A stretch of DNA of 26,111 nt from Paludibacteraceae bacterium (lineage in GTDB: Bacteria; Bacteroidota; Bacteroidia; Bacteroidales; Paludibacteraceae). The position numbers and the translations under genes are program-made. The stretch's first letter is position 1; each line of letters opens with the position of its first letter. Positions 1 through 6,761 of the stretch are shown in pieces. Below the pieces are notes generated by a model. The model was not told where the DNA came from. It saw nothing but the letters and a program-made list of their open reading frames with translations, and did not search any database. Where the stretch lies: the NCBI GenBank assembly GCA_024401495.1, contig JAKSKW010000022.1:1-26111 (forward strand), in the 5' to 3' direction.

Positions 1-130
1 GGTCTGGTTGAACGGTATTGCCACACCATTTGCTAACAGTACAGGCAGACTTCCCGACTTGTTCAGCCAGTCATTTACTTGTTTTCTCTTGTTCCGTGAG
101 AACCGCTTTTATACGATTTAACTTCGCCAT
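1..130 (-). pseudogene. XRE-family HTH regulator, interrupted by in-frame TGA, partial at window edge
   Basis: Reading from the ATG at 130, the frame begins MAKLNRIKAVLTEQEKTSK, meets TGA at 71-73, and continues in the same frame as LAEQVGKSACTVSKWC and GNTVQPD until the window ends. The pieces on both sides of the stop match the small Cro/C1-type helix-turn-helix regulators common in Bacteroidales, where the residue at the stop is a conserved Trp in the K-W-L-A-E-Q motif. A single TGG to TGA change explains the break. TGA is used as a normal stop elsewhere in the window (9711, 11659, 12158), so recoding is unlikely. The rest of the gene lies beyond base 1. The first fragment alone (19 residues) lacks the recognition helix and should be inactive. 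A sequencing error is the main alternative. Confidence 0.72.
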
Positions 131-147
131 GTTAGTCAATAAAAATA

Positions 148-164
148 AACTTTGATTCAAAGTT
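148..164. promoter_or_regulatory. 17-bp palindrome over a -7-like box upstream of the HTH pseudogene
   Basis: Perfect inverted repeat AACTTTG-ATT-CAAAGTT, 18 bp upstream of the regulator ATG at 130. On the minus strand its promoter-proximal arm forms TAACTTTG (158-165), matching the Bacteroidota -7 consensus TAnnTTTG. I do not find a well-placed -33 TTG. XRE regulators often repress themselves through a palindrome over their own promoter, so an autoregulatory operator is plausible but inferred. Confidence 0.4.
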
Positions 165-427
165 AATAAAATTCCATGAAATATAAGATTCTTATATACG
201 GAAAGGTGCAAACGCAACTGTATTTTACAAGAAAACACTATAGAATGCCACCTTAACCACCCACTTAAAAATATTCCTCTCATAAAGATCTTCAAATAGA
301 TTTTTCCACTCTTAAGCTCTCCAGACAGAATCTTTTGGCACACTTTTAAGTTTATTTGACTTATTTGTAGTAGTGCAATATAACCTCCATAATTATGCAT
401 TATGCATTATGCATTATGCATTATTAA
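165..427. other. AT-rich intergenic region without a supported gene
   Basis: Between the broken regulator and the BASS transporter I see no coding signal with family resemblance. A minus-strand reading frame stays open upstream of the regulator start, but its peptide has no recognisable composition and is probably chance. The transporter-proximal end carries a heptamer repeat, listed separately. Confidence 0.5.
392..422. repeat. ATTATGC heptamer tandem repeat (four full units)
   Basis: Four exact copies of ATTATGC start at 392 and are followed by a partial unit and a degenerate ATTAATTATGAATT stretch. The array lies just downstream of the transporter stop codon at 428-430. Related heptads containing ATGC occur at 2427-2480 and 7565-7597. 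Confidence 0.8.
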
Positions 428-1402
428 TTATGAATTAGATTTTTCGTCCTTTCTCGCAAACAGATTAGCTAAAATCGTTCCTGAGATTGAATGCCATGCG
501 CATGAGATGGCACAAGGGACAATGCTTAACGGATTTGTTGCCATGAAGAATGTCGACGACAATACTGTGGCTAGTCCGGCGTTCTGCATTCCTACCTCGA
601 TTGAGACAGTGCGTTTCTTAGCCTTGGAGAATTTGAATAGTGTGCCGATGCTATAACCAAGTATATATCCTAATGTGTTGTGGCTGAACACTACTGCAAA
701 TGTCAACGCCAATAATTCCAAACCTCCGTTGACAATGTGCGGATGTACGGCGGAAATCACGCCTCCTACGATACATGCCAAACCAAAAACTGAGAATACT
801 GGCATCGCTTTCTTTGTCTCCTCAAACTTCTCATTTCCTCCGTAGAAATGGTTGACTGCAAAACCGATCGCAACTGGCAGGATTGTGACGTAGAGAATAT
901 TCAAGAACATGCTCGGAGCATCCACGTCGACTCTCTCGCCTGCCAACATAAGCACAAGGAATGGTGTGGCGACGGGGGCAAGCAAAGTCGACACGGTTGT
1001 CATACCGACTGAAAAAGCGACGTCGCCCTTGCAGAGATAACTCATGATATTCGACGACACTCCTCCCGGACAACATCCCACAAGAATGATTCCAATCGCA
1101 AGCTGATTATCCAAACCAAAGAGTTTGCAAAGAGTGTATGCCACCAAAGGCATAACTGTAAACTGTGCGCATGTTCCGATCAATATATCCACCGGACGCG
1201 ACAGAAGAATCTTGAAATCATTCAACGACAGTGTCAATCCCATCGTCAACATGATGAATCCAAGAATCAAAGTTTGAGTCAGGCCGTGAACCCAAGTGAA
1301 CAAATCCGGCACGAAAATAGTGATGATGGCAATCAATATGATGAATGCCGAAGTGTGTTTCGTCATAAAGTCGACGAACGAACTGAATGCTTTATTTTCC
1401 AT
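428..1402 (-). CDS. Bile acid:sodium symporter (BASS) family transporter
   Basis: A 324-residue polytopic inner-membrane protein with about nine or ten hydrophobic segments, the size and layout of the BASS/SBF family, which couples sodium entry to uptake of organic anions. The family signature is the stretch around residues 108-120 (VGCCPGGVSSN), followed by a polar run (YLCKGDVAFSVGMTTVSTLL) that in the family lines the sodium/substrate site. The substrate cannot be read from sequence; bile acids, pantoate, pyruvate or other organic acids are all known for bacterial members. The ATG overlaps the stop codon of the upstream acyltransferase by one base (TAATG), so the two are probably translationally coupled. 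No promoter is visible between them. Family assignment is firm, substrate unknown. Confidence 0.9.
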   Translation of the reverse strand: MENKAFSSFVDFMTKHTSAFIILIAIITIFVPDLFTWVHGLTQTLILGFIMLTMGLTLSLNDFKILLSRPVDILIGTCAQFTVMPLVAYTLCKLFGLDNQLAIGIILVGCCPGGVSSNIMSYLCKGDVAFSVGMTTVSTLLAPVATPFLVLMLAGERVDVDAPSMFLNILYVTILPVAIGFAVNHFYGGNEKFEETKKAMPVFSVFGLACIVGGVISAVHPHIVNGGLELLALTFAVVFSHNTLGYILGYSIGTLFKFSKAKKRTVSIEVGMQNAGLATVLSSTFFMATNPLSIVPCAISCAWHSISGTILANLFARKDEKSNS

Positions 1403-2415
1403 TATTTTATCCTTTTCTCAACACATTGATATGCAACAACACTGAATAATGCTATAAAGATCAAACAAACCACCGTCATCGATAGAGCGTTCATCTCTCC
1501 GCCCCATAATCTCAAAGCGAAATTAAAGCCGACGGCATGAAGCAAGTAGACGGAATAGCTGTAATTGCCGACCACAGTGATTGGAGTCCATGCCACACTC
1601 AAACGATTGAATCCGATGAAGAGAAGTGTGCCGACGCAATAAGTGAAGAAGTAGCGGTACCAAGTCTCCTGATGTTCTGTCGCAAAATTGTAAGCCATTA
1701 CAGTGATTGGAATCAAAGCGATGATGAAAACAGCGAAGAGTATCCACTGTCTCTTTCTTGAGAATACCCCGTCGTCGGCCATTCTTGTGAAATAGCCAAG
1801 GAGCGACGTGATGGCAAGCAAAGGAAGAGCGACCGGCAGTTTGACGTGGGCATAACCACGTGCGGCAGCCATTAGAAGCGTCGCTGCGACGGTGCAAGCG
1901 AACAATCCCGTCACCACATTCTCATTATCCAATCGTTTTCTGAAGACGGTGAACATACCGCAAATCAGCAATTCAATAGGCAATGTCCAGTAGCAGCCGA
2001 GTATATCCTGCTGACGGAAAAACATCTGAAGCATGGTGAAGTTAGCAGCGATAGCTTTCCACGAGAAAGTATCTTTCAAAATATGTATTCCCTCAGCAGA
2101 GAAGACGGTACCAAGAAAAGCGATAGCGCAGATGATAGAAAACCAATAAGTCGGATATAGACGTTTGCAGCGTCCCCACCAGAAATCCTTAGGCGACTTC
2201 TTTTTCACGCTCACCACGAAATAGCCACAAAGGAAGAAGAAGATGCTCACACCGATTTTTCCCGCGTCGAGGATATCCGTCGTCATGAAACTGCAAAAGG
2301 AGTTTTCCACTCCATACACCTCCTGAATAGCGAGCCACAGATGGCAGAACACCACCAATAGTGCACCGACACCTCTCAACGATTGAGCCCACTCTAATTT
2401 TTTCTTTTCTGCCAT
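1402..2415 (-). CDS. Acyltransferase 3 family membrane protein (OafA/YrhL-like)
   Basis: A 337-residue integral membrane protein with about ten hydrophobic segments. The N-terminus (SLRGVGALLVVFCHLW, residues 12-27) is the acyltransferase-3 signature, with the expected R followed by the conserved His at residue 25. Family members transfer acetyl, succinyl or other acyl groups to sugars of O-antigen, exopolysaccharide, peptidoglycan or glycolipids on the membrane outer face. The acceptor here cannot be predicted. There is no appended SGNH domain, so this is the single-domain form. The stop codon overlaps the start of the BASS transporter by one base, so the pair forms a two-gene unit. It lies after the terminator of a TonB gene, separated by about 170 bp of repeat-rich spacer. 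Confidence 0.88.
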   Translation of the reverse strand: MAEKKKLEWAQSLRGVGALLVVFCHLWLAIQEVYGVENSFCSFMTTDILDAGKIGVSIFFFLCGYFVVSVKKKSPKDFWWGRCKRLYPTYWFSIICAIAFLGTVFSAEGIHILKDTFSWKAIAANFTMLQMFFRQQDILGCYWTLPIELLICGMFTVFRKRLDNENVVTGLFACTVAATLLMAAARGYAHVKLPVALPLLAITSLLGYFTRMADDGVFSRKRQWILFAVFIIALIPITVMAYNFATEHQETWYRYFFTYCVGTLLFIGFNRLSVAWTPITVVGNYSYSVYLLHAVGFNFALRLWGGEMNALSMTVVCLIFIALFSVVAYQCVEKRIK

Positions 2416-2426
2416 TGAATAAAATT

Positions 2427-2480
2427 CTAAATGCTAAATGCAAAATTATAAATAATTGTGGAATGTGGAATGCGGAATGC
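2427..2480. repeat. Heptad ATGC repeats upstream of the acyltransferase
   Basis: Two copies of CTAAATG (2427-2440) and, after a short AT-rich spacer, GGAATGT, GGAATGC, GGAATGC (2460-2480) are arranged in 7-bp steps. They lie in the leader of the acyltransferase gene. The pattern resembles the arrays at 392-422 and 7565-7597. Confidence 0.6.
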
Positions 2481-2498
2481 CAAATTATAGGCTCTTGT

Positions 2499-2526
2499 AA
2501 AGACGGGGCATGCCCCGTCTCTACGT
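2499..2526. repeat. REP-like palindromic repeat, copy 1
   Basis: Contains the perfect 20-bp palindrome AGACGGGGCATGCCCCGTCT (2501-2520), flanked by AA and CTACGT. The same 28 bases recur at 4677-4704. It is GC-rich within AT-rich intergenic DNA, would form a strong hairpin, and is typical of dispersed REP-type elements. Not a transposon in itself. Confidence 0.85.
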
Positions 2527-2577
2527 GGTCGGAATTTTACGAGTCATTTTACGGAAATTTTTCGTTCATAATTCAAC

Positions 2578-2608
2578 ACAAAAAAGAGCGATGATTTCTC
2601 ACCGCTCT
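2578..2608 (-). terminator. Intrinsic terminator of the TonB paralogue at 2632
   Basis: On the minus strand AGAGCG-G-TGA, loop GAAA, TCA-T-CGCTCT is followed by a run of T. The stem spans 2585-2608 and has one mismatch. It lies 23 bp after the stop codon. It is nearly identical to the terminator after the second TonB gene (3785-3816). Confidence 0.85.
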
Positions 2609-2631
2609 ATAAAATTTCATCTATGACAAAT

Positions 2632-3318
2632 TTAGTTTGAAGCCATACGGAATGATACTGGCAAATTGAACTTTGTACGAACAGCGTGACCCTGCATCAT
2701 ACCTGGAGTCCAAGATGGCATCATCTTAACCACACGTACAGCCTCAGCATCTAGTCTCTCATGAACACCGCTAAGCACCTCAACCTGCTCGATTGAACCA
2801 TCCTTGTTAACCACGAATGAAACAATCACACGTCCCTGAATACCAGCATCCGAACAAACAGAAGGATACTTAATATTGTCTCTCAAGAACTTCATCATAG
2901 CAGCTGTTCCACCTGGGAAAGCAGGCTGAACTTCAGCACGGACATGAATAATCTCCTCATCTACCTTCTCTGGTTCAGCAGCTACAATAGGAGCAATTGG
3001 ATCATCAGTTGTACCATCAGGAATAACTAAATCTACATCTGGAACATCTTGTTTTTCAACCACGACAATTGTAGGCGCGATAACACGCGGAGGAGCAGCG
3101 ACTGCCGGAGCTGGAGGAGTAAGCTGCTTAGTGCTAGGCAGAACAATCTCCTCAGGTATAAACTGATCCATATCTGTTGGTGGGATATACTTCTTCACAT
3201 CAGTAGTAGACCACTCAAAGATAATATATAAGAATCCCAATGCAACAACAAGTCCCATCAAAAGGAAATCATGCGTCTTGTTCTCCAAGCTCGCACTTGA
3301 TACTTTTTTAGTTTCCAT
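2632..3318 (-). CDS. TonB-family energy transducer (paralogue A)
   Basis: A 228-residue inner-membrane-anchored periplasmic protein: a short basic cytoplasmic tail, one membrane segment (about residues 18-36, LLMGLVVALGFLYIIFEW), a Pro/acidic periplasmic linker, and a C-terminal TonB domain (about residues 130-228) with the Bacteroidetes pattern YP-x2-C-x3-GIQGRVIVSFVV, NKDG and LDAEAVRVV. Such proteins pass proton-motive energy from ExbB/ExbD to outer-membrane TonB-dependent receptors; no exbBD or receptor is nearby. I chose the ATG at 3318 because it aligns with the paralogue start (ME-x-KK); an ATG two codons upstream (3324) is also possible. It is a tandem duplicate of the gene at 3838-4530, with the linker the most divergent part. 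Confidence 0.9.
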   Translation of the reverse strand: METKKVSSASLENKTHDFLLMGLVVALGFLYIIFEWSTTDVKKYIPPTDMDQFIPEEIVLPSTKQLTPPAPAVAAPPRVIAPTIVVVEKQDVPDVDLVIPDGTTDDPIAPIVAAEPEKVDEEIIHVRAEVQPAFPGGTAAMMKFLRDNIKYPSVCSDAGIQGRVIVSFVVNKDGSIEQVEVLSGVHERLDAEAVRVVKMMPSWTPGMMQGHAVRTKFNLPVSFRMASN

Positions 3319-3607
3319 ACGCATTAAATTTTAGTAGGTTAATACTCGATTATTATATCTAACTCACTGGCTAAAGTAGTATTTTTTTCATTCCGTCAAA
3401 CTTTTCATCGAATTTTTAACAGTAAAATGCGTAAAAAAGCTGATTTTTTACGTTTACGAGGGCATAAATAGTCAAAAAACTGAGATTTTTCAAAATTCGG
3501 ATTGAATTGCGACGTCGCTAAAGGTGTTGTAAAGCATTGTTTTTTAAGAGAATATAAAAAGGTTAGGTTTATTCAGGAAGCTTCTTCGATACAAAAATTT
3601 AATGCAA

Positions 3608-3728
3608 TTATATACGAGTTGTCCCACACACACTTTTCCTTTATACGCTCGGCCTACGGCCTCGCATTGGAGGAGGGGCAAGGGCGTTCCGCCCTTTGCA
3701 ATCCTCATTTTGGACAACTGCGATATAA
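3608..3728. repeat. Inverted-repeat intergenic element, long copy with 59-bp insert
   Basis: Bounded by imperfect 16-bp inverted repeats: TTATATACGAGTTGTC (3608-3623) and GACAACTGCGATATAA (3713-3728). Outer parts match the 62-bp copy at 22310-22371, including the adjoining ACACAC, TTTATA and TCATTTT segments. Between TTTATA (3640-3645) and TCATTTT (3705) this copy has 59 extra GC-rich bases (3646-3704) with their own hairpins, GGCCTACGGCC and GGGCG-TTC-CGCCC. It encodes no protein and looks like a non-autonomous mobile or REP-like element. Confidence 0.7.
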
Positions 3729-3753
3729 TCTCCAAATTTAATGCATCACACTT

Positions 3754-3767
3754 CCCCCTTTAGGGGG
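3754..3767. repeat. CCCCCTTTAGGGGG palindromic G/C-run motif
   Basis: CCCCCTTTAGGGGG followed by ATCAAGGGGGCTT. I recall similar C-run/G-run motifs between genes in other Bacteroidota genomes, where they give rise to spurious PPKGG-type peptides. Function unknown; it sits just downstream of a TonB terminator. Confidence 0.55.
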
Positions 3768-3784
3768 ATCAAGGGGGCTTAACA

Positions 3785-3816
3785 CAAAAAAAGAGCGATG
3801 ATTTCTCATCGCTCTT
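3785..3816 (-). terminator. Intrinsic terminator of the TonB paralogue at 3838
   Basis: A perfect 11-bp stem (AAGAGCGATGA / TCATCGCTCTT, 3791-3816) with a 4-nt loop is followed on the minus strand by a T-run (3785-3792). It begins 21 bp after the stop codon. It shares sequence with the terminator at 2578-2608, so gene and terminator were probably duplicated together. Confidence 0.92.
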
Positions 3817-3837
3817 GTTATCTTGATTTGCCAATTA

Positions 3838-4530
3838 TTAGCTTGCAAGACGGAAGAACACAGGCAACTGGAACTTTGAACGTACCTTTCTTCCCTGCTG
3901 CTCACCTGGAGACCATGCTGGCATAGACTTAACCACACGTACAGCCTCAGCATCAAGCTTCTCGTGCACGCCACGGATAACCTCTACGTTCTGGATTGTA
4001 CCGTCCTTGTTAACGACGAATGATACAATAACACGGCCCTGAATACCTGACTCCTGACAAGATGCTGGATATTTGATATTCTTTGACAAATATTCCATCA
4101 TTGCCTTCTGTCCTCCTGGGAATGAAGGAGCCTTCTCCACACGCATGAAGATTTCCTCCTCTTCAACCTCTTCTGGACCGTTATCTACTGGAGCAGCCTC
4201 TGCAACTGCCTCACCAGTTTCCTCTGTAGACTTGATCTCAACGTCTTTTGTCTCAACATTGTTCTCTACCACCTTGATCTCTGGTGCAACTACTGGTGGT
4301 GGAGCTGCTGCTGCAGGTGGTGGTGGCGGAACATCCTTCTGGATAGTCACCTCCATCATCTCCTCCTCTTCGAAGATGGCCTGAGCATCACTTGTATCAA
4401 TCTTCTTAACGTCTGTAGTAGTCCATTCGAAGATGATAAAAAGGAAGCCCAAAGCAACAACTAGTCCCATTAGAAGAAAGTCGTGCGACTTATTCTCTAG
4501 ACTAGCGCTAGCGGATTTTTTTACTTCCAT
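3838..4530 (-). CDS. TonB-family energy transducer (paralogue B)
   Basis: A 230-residue protein with the same plan as its neighbour at 2632: basic N-terminus, one membrane segment (residues about 19-38), a linker with a Pro/Ala run (PPPPPAAAAPPP) and strongly acidic patches (EEEEMM, EEVEEEE), and a C-terminal TonB domain with YP-x2-C-x3-GIQGRVIVSFVVNKDG, LDAEAVRVVKSMPAW and a final FRLAS. Role: energising TonB-dependent outer-membrane receptors together with ExbBD encoded elsewhere. The TonB domain and N-terminus are highly similar to paralogue A, while the linker differs, suggesting duplication with diverging reach or partner choice. Each paralogue has its own terminator, so they are probably separate transcripts. 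Confidence 0.92.
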   Translation of the reverse strand: MEVKKSASASLENKSHDFLLMGLVVALGFLFIIFEWTTTDVKKIDTSDAQAIFEEEEMMEVTIQKDVPPPPPAAAAPPPVVAPEIKVVENNVETKDVEIKSTEETGEAVAEAAPVDNGPEEVEEEEIFMRVEKAPSFPGGQKAMMEYLSKNIKYPASCQESGIQGRVIVSFVVNKDGTIQNVEVIRGVHEKLDAEAVRVVKSMPAWSPGEQQGRKVRSKFQLPVFFRLAS

Positions 4531-4676
4531 TTCTATTTAATAAATTTCGTTAATATTCTATGCTTTATACAAAGTCACGAGCAAAAATAATGAATTATTT
4601 GCTTTTTTGCTCATTTTCGCCAAAGTTTTTTTAACAATAGCCAACAAAATTAATGGGCAGGTTTGAAACCACTCCG

Positions 4677-4704
4677 AAAGACGGGGCATGCCCCGTCTCT
4701 ACGT
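4677..4704. repeat. REP-like palindromic repeat, copy 2
   Basis: Same 28 bases as 2499-2526, with the palindrome at 4679-4698. It begins 5 bp after the stop codon of the dipeptidyl peptidase III gene, so in the transcript it forms a 3' hairpin that might stabilise or end the message. No T-run follows on the minus strand, so it is not a standard intrinsic terminator. Confidence 0.85.
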
Positions 4705-4709
4705 ATTCA

Positions 4710-6761
4710 TTAATCTACGTTGTTGTTTGCCTTTGAGTAACGAAGCATCTGCTCTGCGTAGCCTTCCTTGTAGTCTACCTTGACATCCACGACCTTGCCA
4801 TCCTTCTCAATCAACTCGTATGTTGGATTGACAAATCCTTTGTATGGAGAGATATTAAGTTTGGAATATCTGTCCTTGATCTCTTTGTGTAGCTCTGGAT
4901 CAATGTTGACGGCGTAATTCTCAACCAACTTTCTTGCTGCCTCGAAATCACCTTCTGACTTGATTCTCTGAATCTCAGCAAGTAGATCGCCAAACAAGCC
5001 TCTCAACTTTCCGTAATCGTTGATCTTGACGTATGTCTTGCCATCTCTCTTCTCCATCTCCACTACCTTATCAGCAGCTCCCTTCTCGTACACCCAGTGA
5101 GCGATCAAAGCACGGTTTCGCATGTGGGCCTCCTCAATCTGGTCGCCAAGGTTGATGCGGACAAGCTGTGTCATCAATCCGTTCATTAGATAAGTGTAGT
5201 ACTCTGCTTTGTAAGCGTCGGCTGATGGAAGCAAACCAAGCTCTACCATCTTTGGATCAGCAGCATAGTAAAGTCCGAACAAGTCTGCTCTCGCCTCCTC
5301 TATCGTCGCTCCATATGCTTTCAATGCATCCTGGCTTACTCCTGGCAACAACTGTCCGCTACCGTGTCCTAAACACTCGTGCAAATCTGTGTGGATATTA
5401 TCGGTGATGTAACCATACTTCTCGATCATCTCTCTGTTAGCCGCACAGTCGACGAATTCCTCTTTGAAACCGTTGCCTTTTGCTGCCTGATCATAAGCAT
5501 AAGTGATATTTTCGATTGTCACAGACTTAGATCCGTAAGTCTCACGAATCCAGTTGGCATTCGGAAGATTGATTCCAATCGGAGTGGCAGGATAACAGTC
5601 GCCAGCCAAAATTGCGGTTGTGATGACTTTAGCAGTCACGCCCTTGCACTCCTTCTTCTTAAATCTCGCGTCGACGGGGGAATTATCCTCAAACCATTGC
5701 GCGTTATCACTCAACACCTCTGTGCGCTTTGTAGCCTTCTCATTCTTGAAGTTGACGATTGATTCCCAACTTGCCTTCAAGCCAAGTGGATCACCATATG
5801 TCTCGATAAATCCGTTGACGAAATCAATCTTAGAAGTTGAGTCTGCCACCCATGCGATGCTGTATTCGTCAAACTTCTTCAAGTCGCCAGTATTATAGAA
5901 CTCAATCAAAAGTTCAATGACTTTCTTCTGCTTGTCGTTTTCAGCGTAAGGAAGAGCGTCCTTCAAATGCCCGACAATCTTATCGATAGCCTTGCCATAC
6001 ATTCCACCCGACTTCCAAACCTTCTCCACAAGTTTGCCTGCCTCATCCTTAGTAAGCAATGAGTTCAAACCGTATGAGATTGGCGACTTGTCTGAAGTGT
6101 CGCGCATAGCATCGTAGAATTTTTCAACCTCAGTCTGAGACACGCCATCATAATAATGGTTTGCCGACGTTGCGATCAAATCCTGACCATCAGCCTGGTT
6201 GACACGTTTTGCAAAGACAGCAGGGTTGAACATCACGTCGACAATCTGAGCCTTCTTCTCAGCAAGAGAGTTGCCAGCGACGTTGGCAAGCAATCCCGTC
6301 AACTTATCATCACCCAATTTATCAAGGCAAGAATTGAAGAAATCCTTTGAGAAATCAGGCAAGAATTTATCGCAAGAATAGTGGTGGTGAATACCGTTGG
6401 AGAACCACACACGCTTCAAATACTTCTCCAATGCAGCAAACTCCGACGCGTTGTCAGCACCGATCTTATCAGTGTAGATAGCCTCCAACGTGCGGCGGAT
6501 AGGCAAGTTGAATTTGCAGTTCTGATCGAAAAGGATATCACGTCCCTCCTCCGCAGCAAGCGAAAGATGATAGATAAGCAACTTCTGATTCAAAGAAAGA
6601 TTCTCGAATTCAGGCACCTGATAACGCAATATCTGAAGATCGTAGAATTTATCCACGTCGTATTTGAAATTCATTTCCATATCTGATGATTCATTTTTAA
6701 CTGTATTTCCGCATCCCGACAAAGCAGCCGACGCGATAATACCCAATATTAGTTTTTTCAT
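4710..6761 (-). CDS. Dipeptidyl peptidase III (family M49), lipoprotein
   Basis: A 683-residue zinc metallopeptidase that releases dipeptides from the N-termini of short peptides. The catalytic motif HECLGH is at residues 461-466 (His461 and His466 zinc ligands, Glu462 catalytic base) and the second motif EEARAD starts at 488, giving the third zinc ligand Glu489. HEXXGH, one residue longer than HEXXH, is diagnostic of M49, and Cys inside the motif is also found in the studied Bacteroides thetaiotaomicron enzyme. The N-terminus is a lipoprotein signal with lipobox LSGC, Cys17, so the mature protein is probably membrane-anchored outside the cytoplasm. Length is normal for the family. Its ATG overlaps the previous stop by one base. 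Such genes are sometimes mislabelled dihydrofolate reductase. Confidence 0.95.
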   Translation of the reverse strand: MKKLILGIIASAALSGCGNTVKNESSDMEMNFKYDVDKFYDLQILRYQVPEFENLSLNQKLLIYHLSLAAEEGRDILFDQNCKFNLPIRRTLEAIYTDKIGADNASEFAALEKYLKRVWFSNGIHHHYSCDKFLPDFSKDFFNSCLDKLGDDKLTGLLANVAGNSLAEKKAQIVDVMFNPAVFAKRVNQADGQDLIATSANHYYDGVSQTEVEKFYDAMRDTSDKSPISYGLNSLLTKDEAGKLVEKVWKSGGMYGKAIDKIVGHLKDALPYAENDKQKKVIELLIEFYNTGDLKKFDEYSIAWVADSTSKIDFVNGFIETYGDPLGLKASWESIVNFKNEKATKRTEVLSDNAQWFEDNSPVDARFKKKECKGVTAKVITTAILAGDCYPATPIGINLPNANWIRETYGSKSVTIENITYAYDQAAKGNGFKEEFVDCAANREMIEKYGYITDNIHTDLHECLGHGSGQLLPGVSQDALKAYGATIEEARADLFGLYYAADPKMVELGLLPSADAYKAEYYTYLMNGLMTQLVRINLGDQIEEAHMRNRALIAHWVYEKGAADKVVEMEKRDGKTYVKINDYGKLRGLFGDLLAEIQRIKSEGDFEAARKLVENYAVNIDPELHKEIKDRYSKLNISPYKGFVNPTYELIEKDGKVVDVKVDYKEGYAEQMLRYSKANNNVD

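Larger units (their letters stand above)
3319..3837. other. 519-bp intergenic region packed with repeats and hairpins
   Basis: No credible gene. From right to left it holds the terminator of the upstream TonB gene (3785-3816), a G/C-run palindrome (3754-3767), a 121-bp inverted-repeat element with an internal GC-rich insert (3608-3728), and an AT-rich stretch (3325-3500) that must carry the promoter of the downstream TonB gene. I could not place a convincing TTG/TAnnTTTG pair there. Short open frames across the GC-rich repeats translate to low-complexity peptides that I regard as artefacts. Confidence 0.7.

Noticed and set aside
71..73. TGA as a Trp codon (recoded genetic code)
   Set aside because: TGA ends the UbiA (9711), KdsC-like (11659) and DUF2520 (12158) genes at sensible lengths, the last two with overlapping downstream genes, and Trp is TGG throughout, so a local nonsense mutation is simpler.
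371..399. Possible third copy of the inverted-repeat element near the left end
   Set aside because: A short stretch (AGTGCAATATAACCTCC) resembles the right arm at 3718-3733, but no matching left arm is found, so I do not call an element.
131..400. Minus-strand open frame extending upstream of the HTH regulator start
   Set aside because: The peptide has no family-like features, covers the palindrome and promoter-like box, and the family starts at the ATG at 130.
402..656. Plus-strand open frame over the BASS transporter 3' end
   Set aside because: Antisense to a clear gene and starts inside the heptamer repeat; no homology recognised.
2441..2448. TAATTTTG as a -7 box for the acyltransferase gene
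   Set aside because: The nearest TTG on the minus strand is about 33 nt away instead of 18-20, so the match is probably chance in AT-rich DNA.
3509..3518. GCGACGTCGC 10-bp palindrome
   Set aside because: Isolated short palindrome with no phased promoter or repeat partner in the window.
3502..3741. Short open frames on both strands across the intergenic repeat region
   Set aside because: They translate the GC-rich repeat elements and end in SPLDPPKGG-type peptides, which I recognise as a common annotation artefact in Bacteroidota.
4582..4589. TATTTTTG as a -7 box for TonB paralogue B
   Set aside because: No TTG at the right distance upstream; the promoter could not be placed with confidence.
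5379..5898. Plus-strand open frames antisense to the dipeptidyl peptidase III gene
   Set aside because: Shadows of a strongly supported gene in other frames; no promoter or recognisable product.
4710..6761. Dihydrofolate reductase annotation for the M49 gene
   Set aside because: No DHFR motifs are present; HECLGH and EEARAD define an M49 peptidase.
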